Notes: generated from the letters alone by a model not told the origin. 64,000 nt of DNA from Kuschelorhynchus macadamiae (GCA_030620095.1 JAUTXW010002148.1:62001-126000); one strand, 5' to 3'; counted from the first letter of the stretch, positions 49,770-61,399 are shown. A program made the numbers and translations.

Positions 49770-51350
49770 TTACTCTAAAGCTATCTTAGTTCTTAACGTT
49801 AGAAATTTTGGTGACGGTAAAGGCTTCGTTAAGATGTCTGCTACTTGGTTACCTGTTGAAATATAATCAATTTTAATTACATTTTTTTCTATCTGTTCTC
49901 TAGAAAAATGATATTTAATGTCTATATGTTTTGACCTTTTGTGACTTGTTTTAGCGATACTAATATAGCCATTATTATCTTCATAAATCAGAATTGGTTT
50001 TAAAATATTTATATGTATGCTAGTTGCCAAAGATTTTAACCATAACCCTTCTTTAACAGCTTCGAATAAAGCCATATATTCAGCTTCTGTCGATGAGATA
50101 GAACTTTGTCTTTTGTATTCCAACAAATCGTGCAGTTTTCAAATAATAGAAATAAATAACCTGTTGTGCTTTTTCTATCCGTATTATCACCTCCACCCCA
50201 ATCTGAATCAACAAAACCTACTAAAAATTCATTATAATCCTGTCTAGTATATGTTAACCTAATCTTTATTGAGCCCTTTAAATACCTTAAGACTCTTTTA
50301 ATGCATTTCCAAAGTTCTTTATTGCATTTATTCATGTACCTACTTAAGATGTTTACAGCTACACTTAAGTCGGGTCTCGTACATATCATTAAATATATTA
50401 GACATCCGATAGCGTTTCGACAAGAAGCATCACATGTTTCGCCTGAACTTAATGCTACATAGTCTAATTTACTTTCAAGGGGAGTATTGACGGGTTTACA
50501 ATCATTCATGTTAAACTTATTTAAAACTGTTTTTATATATGCACTTTGGTCTAAACATATTTCGTTATTATTTCGAGAGATTTTTATTCCTAGAAATAAT
50601 TTAATATCTTTTAGATCTACCATTAAAAATTTATTTGTTAAATAATTTTTAAAACTATTCATTATTTCAATATTTCCCGTAACAATTACAACATCATCAA
50701 CATATAATACTACATACATATTTTTCAAAATATCCCCTTTCTCTAAAATATAAATACATCGGTCTACTAGTGAGTTTATGAACCCTGTAAGAGCTTTTTC
50801 AAACTAACATCTAGCTGCCTGTTTCAATCCGTACGAGGCTTTATTTAACTTACAGACCTGATTTCTATTACTTTTAATTCCTTCCGGAACTTTCATGTAA
50901 ATTTCTTCTCTTAATTTACCGTTTAGAAAAGCAGTTTTTACATCCATATGATGAACTAATAAACAATGTTGGTTTGCAAAAGCAATTATGAACCTAAAAC
51001 TTGATATTCGAGCTACAGGGGCAAATGTTTAATTATAATCTTTGTGATATTTTTGGCTAAAACCTTTAGCTACAAGGCGAGCTTTGTATTTTATGGGGGT
51101 ACCATATTCATTATTTTTAAGAGAAAATAGCCATTTGCAATCAACTATATTAATATTTTTAGGTTTTCTATCAAAGTCCAAGTATTATTTATCATTAGAG
51201 AATTAATTTCCTCTTTTATAGCACACTCCCATTCTAATCTATCATCCCTATTTCTGATTTCCTGTTATGAAAATGGTATTTTACAGGTAATTGATTGAGT
51301 ACACAAAAGATAATCGGGTACTATATCTTCGTTATAAGAAATAGAAGGTA
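49770..51350 (-). pseudogene. Copia reverse transcriptase and RNase H
   Basis: Reading down the minus strand from about 51180 I see KWLFSLKNNEYGTPIKYKAR, LVAKGF, FAPVAR, HHMDVKTAFLNG, KLNKASYGLKQAAR, and YVVLYVDDVVIV, the catalytic YVDD box at 50690-50725. The block TPLESKLDY and the RT-RNase H linker IGCLIYLMICTRPDLS follow. The RNase H has VDSDWGG, SSTEAEYMAL, YEDNNGYISI and KHIDIKYHF with all four acidic positions, ending in VADILTKPLP at the terminal stop (49770). Breaks are visible near 51180, 51028 (a stop before TFAPVAR), 50800 and 50110. Conservation is high between breaks. Confidence 0.9.
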
Positions 51351-51467
51351 ATTGCATATTCTCTCACTTTTTCTTATATCTGAGGCTGTAAGCTTTACAT
51401 TTTGTTTGTCTTCAGATGAACACTCATTTGTATCGAAGTCCTTTGTAATTACTACTGATTTTGACCT

Positions 51468-52814
51468 TCAATCAGAAATATTAATTTGGGCCCCAGATTT
51501 ACTTATATCTGGTTTTACATTGTCAGAGTTATGAGACTGTATCACTGATTTTGACACGTCAGAAAGATCAGTTTTAACCTGAGGTTTTTGCAAATTAACC
51601 CCTTCACACCTAGGCCTTGATACTAGGTAACTAGTCTCATCCACAATAACATCTCTGACTACAACAAACTTTTGTAATTCCACGTCCCACACTTTATACC
51701 CATTTGGTTCAAATCCCATTAATATACCCTTCCATGATGTTTTATCAAATTTTAGTTTATTAGCTTTATTGTGAACATAAACAGTACAACCAAAAACTTA
51801 TTTTAGATATTTTATCTGCGGCCTTTTATTGTGCCACATTGCATATGGTGTTTTATTTTGCTTAATAGCCTTGGTTGGTGTAATATTAATTAAATATGTA
51901 GCAGGCAACACTGCTTCACCCCAAAATACTTTATCTAAATTTGCACCCGTTATCATCGTCCGTGCTTTTTCTGTAATAGTTCTTACCATACGCTCTGACA
52001 CACCATTTAACTGTGGGGTTCGCGGAACCGTTAAATGATAACTAATGCCCTTCTCCATACAATAGTGTTTCATCTCAGAAGACAAATATTCTCCTCCATT
52101 ATCACAGTATAAATTAACTAACTTTAAATTAAAATGAGCCTCACTTTTTGCAACATAATCTTTAAAAAACGAAAAGGTTTCAGATTTATTTTTAATTAAA
52201 TATGTTACACAATAGTGAGTTAACTGATCAACAAATAAAACAAATTAATTTTTCTCATTAACTGTTGATGGAGTTATCTGTCCACACACATCGGAATGTA
52301 CTATAAATAATGGCCTCTTGACATATTTTTTATCTTTATGTTTGTTAAAGGGTAACCGTGTTTGTTTACCTTTTACACACGCCTCACATATAATGTCAGA
52401 AATTCTAACATGATCTATAAGACTTACGTCCTCAATCAATTGATTATTTTTTAATTCTATAACTTTATTTTTACCTATATGCCCTAAGCGTTGATGCCAA
52501 ATTTCATAGTTTGTTTTTACTGTGCTAAACATTTGTGAATTAATTTTTATTGGCTTAATATTTACATTAAATTCCAAAGAAATTAGATTGTTTGATGGCT
52601 TACCCTGGCTGCTTATCTGATCCCCTCTCTCATTGAAGAGTATTGTCATACCAGCTTCCTGCATCTTCATGACAGATAGCAGATTGTACGGAACGTCAGG
52701 ACGGTAAAGGACATCTATTAGGGTTCCTTGGACTCCCAAATTGATGGTAACTTTCACTGAGCCTTTCTTTCTTGCATTCACAAATTGCACATTTTTCGCC
52801 ACAGAAATCTTCAC
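51468..52814 (-). pseudogene. Copia integrase
   Basis: The pre-integrase zinc module reads IWHQRLGHIGKNK followed by CEACVKGKQTRLPF (HHCC). The catalytic core follows: HSDVCG (first D), a stop at 52245, then LYCDNGGEYLSSEM (second D) and GVSERMVRTITEKART (catalytic E), and the FWGEAVLPATYLIN block. The 51468-51719 frame is the C-terminal GFEPNGYKVWD region. All three catalytic acids are present, but the stops at 52245 and 51798 and shifts near 51720 break the frame. This enzyme would insert the cDNA copy into the host chromosome. Confidence 0.88.
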
Positions 52815-52950
52815 TGGTGGTGAGAAAAATGTGCACTGAGGTCCGATCTATTGATTATATGATCTGAGAGGCACACGATTCCAAAATAAATGCTATATCT
52901 CTTTTGTAATTTTGTGTTCCAATCATGAATGCAAAGCTTTGATTTTGTTG
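52815..52950 (-). pseudogene. Copia protease remnant, catalytic site altered
   Basis: Following the gag frame, the minus strand reads DIAFILESCASQII then a stop. The expected aspartyl-protease signature is of the type LDSGAS. Here the catalytic D is E, the G is C, and a one-base shift follows, because the SDHIINRSD text continues in a neighbouring frame. The protease could not cleave the polyprotein. Confidence 0.75.
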
Positions 52951-53774
52951 TTCGTTGGAATGTATTTGTACTGTTTGCAAAGTTCTTTGCCTTTGTGGTA
53001 GTTTATGTTCCTTCTTGTTACAAAAGCAGTCTTTTTTAAAGTGCCCCTTTCTTCCACAGTAATGACATTTGTTACTTGTCTTTCTCGTATTTTTAAATTT
53101 GCTATTTGTATTGAATTTTGAATATTTGTAGTTGAAATTCTGTAGTGTTTTTCTTCGAGTGAGTCACTTTTCTTATCTATATACAGAACTTTACTGCTTG
53201 TGTCACGGGTTTCATTGGACAGTTTGACCTCATGATCAAGCAGTCGAGTTTTTACAAATGCTAAACTCAAACTGTCTTCTGATAGTGTTTCAATGGCTGT
53301 AATTACACGATCGTAAGAATTTGGAAGTATTAGCAGCAAATGTGATACTTTATCAGTTTCTTCCAGCTTTGCTTCGGCTCCCAATAACTCACTAACTAAA
53401 TCATCAAACACTGTAAAATGTTGGATTAGTGATGTGTCACCTTGTAATTTTAAACATAATAATTTCTTTCTATGAGCTAATTGAGTAGCTAAACTTTTGC
53501 GCTCGTAAATACCGTCTAAATTTTGCAATATCTCTTTTGCAGTATTTTCTTCTTTCGCAAATCCTAGAAATGAGTCCGCCAAGTACTTAATTAATATACT
53601 TTTTGCGATTCTTTCTGCTTTAATCCAATCTTCGGATAGAGGTTCGGGTATGTCACTGTCTATAACTTTTATAACGTCAAGTTCCGATAATATGGCGTTT
53701 ATTCTAAACTTCCACACACTATATTTTTCACCATCAAACGGTCTAATGTTTCTTTTCGCACTTTTGGAATCCAT
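52923..53774 (-). pseudogene. Copia Gag
   Basis: The frame opens at 53774 (MDSKSAKRNIRPFDGEKYSV) and shows the usual copia gag text: W-F-I-A-L, LADSFLGFAKEENTAKEILQ, LDGIYERKSLATQLAHRKKL, LQHFTVFDDLVSEL-like, and HLLLILPNSYDRVITAIETL. The nucleocapsid zinc knuckle (CHYCGRKGHFKKDC) is present at about 53030-53075 but in another frame, because a shift follows RERQVTN. Gag would form the cytoplasmic particle. The ATG lies about 105 bp downstream of the primer-binding site, a normal leader length for copia elements. Confidence 0.9.
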
Positions 53775-53880
53775 TTTTATTATTTAAAGTCACTCTGCCT
53801 TAAATCTAACACTATCTAACCACTAGAAATGTTTTATTAAACTTAATGAGAACTCGCGCGCGTTTTATTTATATCTATGC

Positions 53881-53899
53881 AATGTCTGGGCCCATAACC
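53881..53899 (-). promoter_or_regulatory. Copia primer-binding site (initiator-tRNA-Met fragment type)
   Basis: Directly inside the 5' LTR the minus strand reads GGTTATGGGCCCAGACATT. GGTTATGGGCCCAG is, as I recall it, the site used by Drosophila copia, which primes with an internal half-molecule of initiator tRNA-Met rather than the tRNA 3' end. It adjoins the LTR end ACCGAACA at 53900. Confidence 0.85.
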
Positions 53900-54056
53900 T
53901 GTTCGGTTATGGGTTAAAATAAATAAAATGAATTTAACTTTTCAAATATAAAAGTTTTTTCTTAGTGAGAAGAACGCACTCGGAAGGAATCTCTATCTAT
54001 AACTAACTTTATTAGAAAAACATTCAGGCTACACAGCCGTATATTCTAACACAGCA
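53900..54056 (-). repeat. Copia 5' LTR
   Basis: 157 bp, with 7 differences from the left LTR. Flanking bases do not show an exact 5-bp target duplication (CCGTT left, GTTTC right). GTTTC does occur four bases outside the left LTR. Confidence 0.95.
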
Positions 54057-54116
54057 GTTTCGAACACCGTTAGATGAACAATTAACATTAATAATCTTCA
54101 AAAATGATCCCTTTTT

Positions 54117-54200
54117 CCAAAACCGTTAAATTTTAGAATTAAATGTATCTAATAATATTTTGAATAATTAGTAGAATCGAAAAATGTAATAAAATACAGG
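54117..54200 (+). repeat. Repeat shared with the other flank of the copia element
   Basis: AAAACCGTTAAATTTTAGAA, then TTAAATGTATCTAATAATAT and AATAATTAGTAGAATCG-type text matches 49003-49084 in direct orientation. It is followed at 54196 by ACAGGGTATTCCATTAAA, a mariner-like terminus. Both flanks are thus pieces of a mariner-like repeat. Confidence 0.65.
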
Positions 54201-55339
54201 GTATTCCATTAAAAAAAAAGTTCCTTTGAATTATTGCGAAATGGTAAACTTGGCAATATTACAAATGTCACCTGCGGCTTCGTCCGTCGCATTGCCATAC
54301 AGGGCTGTCATTCTCGATATATTTGGAGATTTCCAGACTTTCCACTTCTCTGTGTTGACTATTTTGTAGTATATCCAACAGTTTTTTAGAAATAATAAAT
54401 TAGTAAGGGTCCCGCCTTTGTTAAGGAAACTTTTTGCTTGTTCGCAACGTAAAAAAATATATACATTAAATGAAATATCCTTTAATCATTTTTTTTTGTT
54501 TTAAAAAACCCTATTTTAAACTACGATATTTTTAGAGCCTACGGTCCATAACGATTTTAAATTATACGTATTTTCAAATTCTAGGATTATTAGTTTTCAG
54601 TTTAACAAATGAAAATTAGATTTTTAGTTTTCACCACAAATCTTGAATTCAGCTTTGAAATAAGCTGTTTATTTGTAAATTAAATAGGTATATATGAAAT
54701 AGTAATGACTGTAGCAGCATTAACTAATAAAACTATCAGATATAAATTCTTGTTATATTATAAAACTTAGTACTTATAATATATTGCCTTAAATGCGTAT
54801 TTATTTATTATTATCTTTCGTTTGAAGTTATTGATATTATTGATGTACTGACATTTGGAATAATATCTATTTGTTGTGCAAATATTAAATTCCTTATGCA
54901 GTGTCAGATTTATTACGCACGTTTACTCGGTGATTAGGAACTGCCTTGATCACGTAATAAAAATATTTTAGATATACCGGATGAGCACGTACCATTGTAC
55001 GCACCCTTTTTTCTGACACTATTTGTCAGCTTTTAACCCATGTTTGACAATTTTGTTCCGGTTTTACCGGAAGTGAAATAAGTTTTTCAATGAAAACTCT
55101 CATCTATATATTTAAAACACTAAGCCAGATTTTTCAACAAGTTCGTGAGAGAGTACTGTACCAACTTAACATGCTTTTTTTAAACGATTGTCTGGTTACC
55201 GAGACCTTTCAACTAGGGTTCAGAACTGGAAAATGCCGGTCTCCAAAGTACCGGGAATTTCGAGCAATGAAAGAACCGGGACTCAAAAATAATACTCGAT
55301 ACTTTCTAGTGGTCGAAATCATCCGATCGATGCGAGGAT
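54201..55339. other. Intronic DNA, nothing recognised
   Basis: No domain on either strand. The 83-codon + frame at 55090-55341 (NMLFLNDCLVTETFQLGFRT) has no motif I can name. Confidence 0.4.
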
Positions 55340-55500
55340 AGGAGAAAAACACTGCTGCCTGCAGTTCCACCAATTTTACCAATTATCGTCGAACCTATAA
55401 GAGTATTTTCTTCGGCTGGACGCACTTTTATTCTTAAAATCTGACTACAGAGAGGGAGAACCTTCAAAATAAATAGTGATGCTATTTTTTATTATTCTTA
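55340..55500 (+). pseudogene. hAT-like dimerisation-domain scrap at the palindrome edge
   Basis: The + strand reads PILPIIVEPIRVFSSAGRTF, corresponding to the S-ERVFS-AGR block of hAT C-termini, then a stop. The left boundary of the large inverted duplication (55427) falls inside it, so only its 3' part is present in the right arm. Confidence 0.5.
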
Positions 55501-55974
55501 CTTGTTTTATCGATCCTATGATATTTACTAGTCTATTGAAATATGTTATTTTTTATTTTAATGTTGTTCAATGTATGACTTGTTATATTTTATGTTGTTT
55601 TTATAGTTATTTGCATTTACAATTCAAAATGTAAGGTATTTTTTCGAATTTAGCTAAGTTGGTTTAAGTTCTTTGATTTAAAATTTAAGTTCCCTATATG
55701 TCTTTTCGTCGCATTCCGGTCGTTTGTGTTTATGTTATTTTTCTCATGACTGATTACTAATAATCTGATATTATTTTTATAAAAAAACTATATTTTATTG
55801 ATTTTTACTTTTGGCAACTATCCATTGTTTATTTCATCGAGTATTTTTGCTTGCTAATTGACGGCCTACACCATTATTGAACAAAATTAGCTAGTACCGA
55901 AAAACCAGGAATATATATATATATTTTTTTTTTTTTGAAGTAGTGTTCTTAAACCAAAAATATATGTTTGTAAA

Positions 55975-56520
55975 AGTCTTCTTGGGTATCTGGTTCTGGT
56001 ATATATAGAAACTAGTGGTTTCATAAGAGTTGTAATCAATTTACACAACTTCAGCCTTTTTCAAAACTGCATATAAACTAAAAATAACGTTTATGTTTAA
56101 ATTCTTTCAAGTCAATTTTTTTTTAATCACTTACCTAAAACAGAAACATAGCATTATCACAAGAAAATATAATTATTCAAACACATGACTACATTAATTG
56201 CAAATGATGTCACAAACATTATCAGTTTTATTTATTAAACGTAACCTTACTTCTACAGGTAATATTTTTGCTAGGCATACAAGAGAAATGGATTGTATGT
56301 TACAGTTAACATATTAACAAAACTGTTATCATACCAGATAGTGGTCTAGAAGCACACGGAGCCGTCACCCCGGACAGACCCTCCAGAGCAAGACTTTTTT
56401 TATTTAATTATTATTTTTTGTAATTTTCGTATTATTATTACTATTCGTATTATATTAAATTCTATTTAAGTTACATTCATGCACGTACATACATATATAC
56501 ACATTTTTCTCTTGTCAGTG
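55975..56520 (-). repeat. Penelope pseudo-LTR, left arm outer copy
   Basis: An inverted copy of 57720-58290. It contains a CACGGAGCCGTCACCC block and GTCTTGCTCTGGAGGGTCTG when read on the minus strand. It precedes the RT body, as pseudo-LTRs do in Penelope-like elements. Confidence 0.7.
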
Positions 56521-56596
56521 CTTAATAATAATAAACTTATAAAAGAATGGGAAACTAAAAATTACATTTCACCAAAAATAGCAAGACCTTGTTATA

Positions 56597-57665
56597 AATA
56601 ATTCTAACTCACCAAAAATGTATGGCCTCCCAAAACTGGTATTCCTATGAGACCAATCGTGTCATGCGTACAGTCACCTCTGGCTAGTCTGTCAAAATTC
56701 TTTAAAAATATATTAAGTAATCTTGAAAGATTTGGAAAATAGTATCCTACCGAATATTGACTTTAAACTCCCGTTCTTTTATAGATACGTAGACGATTGC
56801 GTCACTGCCATACCTAAAGATCATGAAACCTTAATTTTAGAGAAATTCCATAGTTACCACTAAAAACTAAAATTTACTATTGAGGTAGAGGAAAATGGTA
56901 CAATTAACTTCCTCGACATGAGAATACACCACCAACAACCAACTTTAAAAAATTAATGGCATTTTTCTCATCGCCCCTTATCCCAAAAAAAAAACTGTGG
57001 TTATAGGTTTGGCAGACAGAGCAGTTAAACTATCTGACGAGACTTTCCGTCAAAAAGGTATGAATAAAGCTAAAAATATACTTAGATAAAATGGTTACCC
57101 ATCAAAATTAACAAATAGAATTTTTGCAACTCGTCAGAATATCGTTAATAAAGTAACAGAAGTTAACAAAAGACAAAATAAAGAAAAACCCAGTTACATG
57201 TCCCTTCCATATATACAAAATCTTTGGGAAAACATTAAAAAATATTTTATTAAACATAAAATAACTGTATGCCATAATGCTGACAACTTACTTCGAAAAA
57301 AATACAGTAAATTAAAATCAGAAACACCAAAAAATAAAAAAAACTCATGCTATATATACCGTGCACCGAATTAACAAAATCTACATTCGACAAACTGGTC
57401 AATATTTGGCCAGCAGGTTGAACGGTCATCACTATGATAAAACCAACCAGACCGCTTTCACTAAACATGAAAATCAATTTCAACATAAATTTAATTACCA
57501 AAATCTTCAAAACCGAACCAAATAAACAAAAAATAGAAATTCTAGAAATGATTATATATCATTTCTAGAATAGAAATAGATATATTAAAAAAGAACCACA
57601 CTCGATTAACGACAAAACAGACATCAAAAACCTCAGCAAAATATATACCAATATTTTGTAATACG
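56597..57665 (+). pseudogene. Penelope-like reverse transcriptase with GIY-YIG endonuclease, left arm
   Basis: The RT opens with MYGLPK, then (shifted) GIPMRPIVSCVQSPLASLSK and FFKNIL. It continues with FYRYVDDCVTAIPKDH (catalytic YVDD at 56784-56797) and IEVEENGTINFLDM. The connector includes ADRAVKLSDETFRQKG and SYMSLPYIQNLWENIKKYF. The C-terminal GIY-YIG endonuclease reads YTVHRINKIYIRQTGQYLAS, then RLNGHHYDKTNQTA and KHENQFQHKFNY. The canonical YIGQT is YIRQT here, a change expected to damage the active site. Penelope-like elements use this nuclease for target nicking. The MYGLPK..TG gap, where a few residues are missing, is shared with the right-arm copy. The lesion therefore predates the inverted duplication. 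Confidence 0.85.
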
Positions 57666-57719
57666 GTAACGTGCGTTTAATTTTGGGAAGAAAATAATAT
57701 ATTTTTTTTTTATTTTTTA

Positions 57720-58290
57720 AGCCCTGACAACGGATAAAAATGTGTATATATGTATGTACGTGCATGAAAATAATGTAACTTAAATATAATTTATTATAAT
57801 AATAATAGTAATAATAATAATAATAAGAAAATTACAAAAATAATAATAAAAAAATTAAAAAGTCTTGCTTTGGGATTCGAGCCTGGAGGGTTTGTCCTGG
57901 GTGACGGCTCCGTGTGCCTTTAGACCACTACCTGGTATAATAACAGTTGTGTTAATATGTCAAGTGCAACATACAATCCATTTTTGCTGTATGCATAACA
58001 GAAATTTTACCTGTAGAACTAAGGTTACGTTTAAAAATGTGAAATTTTAGCATTTAATGTAGTCATGTGTTTGAATAATTGTATTTTGTTATCATAATGT
58101 GTAATGTCTATGTTTCTGTTTTAGGTAAGTGATTAAAAAAAAATTTGAAGTGAGAGAATTTAAACACAAAAAAGTTCTTTTTAGGTTATATGCAATTTTG
58201 AAAAAGACTGAAGAATCCGAAACGTAAATTGATTAAAACTCTTATGAAACCACTATAGTGTTTCTGTATTTACCAATTATACCCAAGAAG
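57720..58290 (+). repeat. Penelope pseudo-LTR, left arm inner copy
   Basis: Follows the GIY-YIG region. It contains CCTGGAGGGTTTGTCCTGGG, CGGCTCCGTGTGCC and, near its end (58206-58235), ACTGAAGAATCCGAAACGTAA. It is the inverse of 55975-56520, so this Penelope copy is bracketed by inverted terminal repeats. Confidence 0.7.
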
Positions 58291-58297
58291 GCTTTTA

Positions 58298-58566
<269 letters not shown>

Positions 58567-59011
58567 TCACATTCTCCTAATTTTATAATTTGTGGCAAAT
58601 CACAAAAAACGTTTATGATCCTACCTATGTAAATAAAAGAGTTTTTTTTGTTTTACGTTTTGAGATAACTATGTAAATAATATTTTATGAACAAAATTAA
58701 TATCCATAGTATGATATTTTTCTTTTAATTTGATATTTTATGCTGTAGAATGTGACATTTGAAACTAGTTTTTGAAAAATGTTAGTTTTGAAACTAAACA
58801 TATCGAGCGATTACCGAAAATGCCAGATATTTTTTTGTTTCTTATGTAATTTTGTTAGATTTTGCTTGAGAATATTTGTTTGAGGTTCATGGGTGTGTAT
58901 TTTTTGTCAGTATATAGACAATAAAAGCTGCACTCCTTTTCTAGAAAAAAAAATGTATTTCAAAATTTGACAAACGCTGTAGAAAAGTACAAAACAACGT
59001 TTAAAGAAGAC

Positions 59012-59206
59012 TTAAATTCTAGGGTTCAACATTTCTTTCCTTAGCTGGCATAAATCAATGTCATCAGAATGCTCCTTTTCATCTTCCCCGTCATCAAGAA
59101 TGTGTTTGTGGAAATCAAGATTTAATTCTGTGTCTTCAATTTCTCTCCATTCCTGACCGTAATGCTTACATAAGAGTGCATTCATGTTCTTTTTTGCGGT
59201 TTTCAA
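59012..59206 (-). CDS. Small acidic ORF of unknown identity in the palindrome spacer
   Basis: A 64-codon frame (KHYGQEWREIEDTELNLDFH, then DDGEDEKEHSDDIDLCQLRK). An overlapping minus-strand frame upstream (59360-59166) is basic (KKGKRRILIQKLYNKREKYF), so the two may be pieces of one frameshifted protein. I do not recognise a family. It could be a remnant of a transposon-encoded protein. Confidence 0.2.
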   Translation of the reverse strand: MKTAKKNMNALLCKHYGQEWREIEDTELNLDFHKHILDDGEDEKEHSDDIDLCQLRKEMLNPRI

Positions 59207-59280
59207 AGTATTTTTCTCTTTTATTATACAATTTTTGGATCAAGATGCGCCGTTTTCCTTTCTTGTAAATACTCTTGGCT

Positions 59281-59412
59281 ACGCCAACGGTACTCCTATG
59301 AATAAATACTGCCACAATCAACCCCTGAATTCTACGGAAAATGTTAGTTTTGAAAATCAATATGCATATTTGTAATTATGTCTGCATTGGAGAATGCAAG
59401 TTTTGATTCTAG
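59281..59412 (+). repeat. Rearrangement-associated repeat, copy 1
   Basis: The segment with ACGCCAACGGTACTCCTAT to CATTGGAGAATGCAA. It is copied in direct orientation at 62851-62970 and partly in inverse orientation at 59664-59742, on the other side of the (TA)n. Confidence 0.85.
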
Positions 59413-59416
59413 ACCC

Positions 59417-59645
<229 letters not shown>

Positions 59646-59663
59646 CGACGCGCCACGATATCA

Positions 59664-59742
59664 AATTCAAAACTTGCATTCTCCAATGCAGACATAATTA
59701 CAAATATGCATATTGATTTTCAAAACTAACATTTTCCGTAAT
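59664..59742 (-). repeat. Rearrangement-associated repeat, inverted copy 2
   Basis: The reverse complement of about 59335-59400: TTGCATTCTCCAATGCAGAC then ATAATTACAAATATGC. The inner end of the right palindrome arm begins immediately after it. Confidence 0.85.
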
Positions 59743-59747
59743 AATTC

Positions 59748-60240
59748 AATAAACGTTTCGAATTCTTCAGTCTTTTTCAAAATTGCATATAAACTAAAAA
59801 GAACTTTTTTGTGTTTAAATTATCTCACGTCAAATTTTTTTTTAATCACTTACCTAAAACAGAAACAGACATTACACATTATGATAACAAAATACAATTA
59901 TTCAAACACATGACTACATTAAATGCTAAAATTTCACATTTTTAAACGTATCCTTACTTCTACAGGTAAAATTTCTGTTATGCATACAGCAAAAATGGAT
60001 TGTATGTTGCACTTGACATATTAACACAACTGTTATCATACCAGGTAGTTATCTAAAGGCACACGGAGCCGTCACCCAGGACAAACCCTCCAGGCTCGAA
60101 TCCCAAAGCAAGACTTTTTTTAATTTTTTTATTATTATTTTTGTAATTTTCTTATTTTTATTATTACTATTATTATTATATTAAATTATATTTAAGTTAC
60201 ATTATTTTCATGCACGTACATACATATATACACATTTTTA
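59748..60240 (-). repeat. Penelope pseudo-LTR, right arm inner copy
   Basis: The inverse of 57720-58225 in the left arm, with the same CACGGAGCCGTCACCC block and GCTCGAATCCCAAAGCAAGA. Confidence 0.7.
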
Positions 60241-60299
60241 TCCGTTGTCAGGGCTTAAAAAATAAAAAAAAAATTATTATTTTCTTCCCAAAATTAAAC

Positions 60300-61300
60300 G
60301 CACTTTACCGAATTACAGAATATTGGTATATATTTTGCTGAGGTTTTTGATGTCTGTTTTGTCGTTAATCAAGTGTGGTTCTTTTTAAATATATCTATTT
60401 CTATTCTAGAAATGATATATAATGTTCATGTGTAGTGAAAGCGGTCTGGTTGGTTTTATCATAGTGATGACCGTTCAACCTGCTGGCCAAATATTGACCA
60501 GTTTGTCGAATGTAGCTTTTGTTAATTCGGTGCACGGTATATATAGCATGAGTTTTTTTTATTTTTTGGTGTTTCTGATTTTAATTTACTGTATTTTTTT
60601 CGAAGTAAGTTGTCAGCATTATGGCATACAGTTATTTTATGTTTAATAAAATATTTTTTAATGTTTTCCCAAAGATTTTGTATATATGGAAGGGACATGT
60701 AACTGGGTTTTTCTTTATTTTGTCTTTTGTTAACTTCTGTTCCCTTATTAAGGATATTCTGACGAGTTGCAAAAATTCTATTTGTTAATTTTGATGGGTA
60801 ACCATTTTATCTAAGTATATTTTTAGCTTTATTTATACCATTTTGACTGAAAGTCTCGTCAGATAGTTTAACTGCTCTGTCTGCCAAACCTATAACCACA
60901 GTTTTTTTTTGGGATAAGGGGCGATGAGAAAAATACCATTAATTTTTTAAAGTTGGTTGTTGATGGTGTATTGTCATGTCGAGGAAGTTAATTGTACCAT
61001 TTTCCTCTACCTCAATAGTAAATTTTAGTTTTTAGTGGTAACTATGGAATTTCTCTAAAATTAAGGTTTCATGATCTTTAGGTATGGCAGTGACGCAATC
61101 GTCTACGTATCTATAAAAGAACGGGAGTTTAAAGTCAATATTCGGGAGGATACTATTTTCCAAATCTTTCAACATTACTTAATATATTTTTAAAGAATTT
61201 TGACAGACTAGCCAGAGGTGACTGTACGCATGACACGATTGGTCTCATAGGATTACCAGTTTTCGGAGGCCATACATTTTTGGTGAGTTAGAATTATTTA
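60300..61300 (-). pseudogene. Penelope-like reverse transcriptase with GIY-YIG endonuclease, right arm
   Basis: The mirror copy of the left-arm gene. On the minus strand it has the same MYGLPK gap, the intact YVDD region at about 61090-61110, and the connector. It also has the GIY-YIG domain with YIRQTGQ (about 60490-60520) and the same G-to-R change. Opposite-strand translations of this region in the two arms differ by only one residue over about 70 (D versus A). The two GIY-YIG ends face each other across the spacer, so the arrangement is tail to tail. Confidence 0.85.
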
Positions 61301-61399
61301 TAACAAGGTCTTGCTATTTTTGGTGAAATGTAATTTTTAGTTTCCCATTCTTTTATAAGTTTATTATTATTAAGTACTGACAAGGGAAAAATGTGTATA

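Larger units (their letters stand above)
49307..54056 (-). mobile_element. Copia-type LTR retrotransposon, near full length (4750 bp)
   Basis: Two 157-bp LTRs bound a minus-strand gag-protease-integrase-RT-RNase H region, the domain order of Ty1/copia elements. Next to the 5' LTR (right end) is a primer-binding site (53881-53899). Next to the 3' LTR (left end) is a short purine run (GAAAAAAAC) that could be the polypurine tract. The LTRs differ at 7 of 157 positions by my count, so the insertion is not recent. The element has frame breaks in gag, protease, integrase and RT. Confidence 0.95.

Noticed and set aside
50017..50247. Plus-strand ORFs across the copia element (also 51352-51534 and 51829-52038)
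   Set aside because: They are antisense shadows of RNase H, integrase and RT frames.
49302..54061. A 5-bp target-site duplication for copia
   Set aside because: CCGTT and GTTTC next to the LTRs do not match. The GTTTC four bases away is only a suggestion.
57250..57510. ORF opposite the Penelope GIY-YIG region (and its mirror 60422-60646)
   Set aside because: Hydrophobic translation of the noncoding strand. The Penelope motifs are on the other strand.
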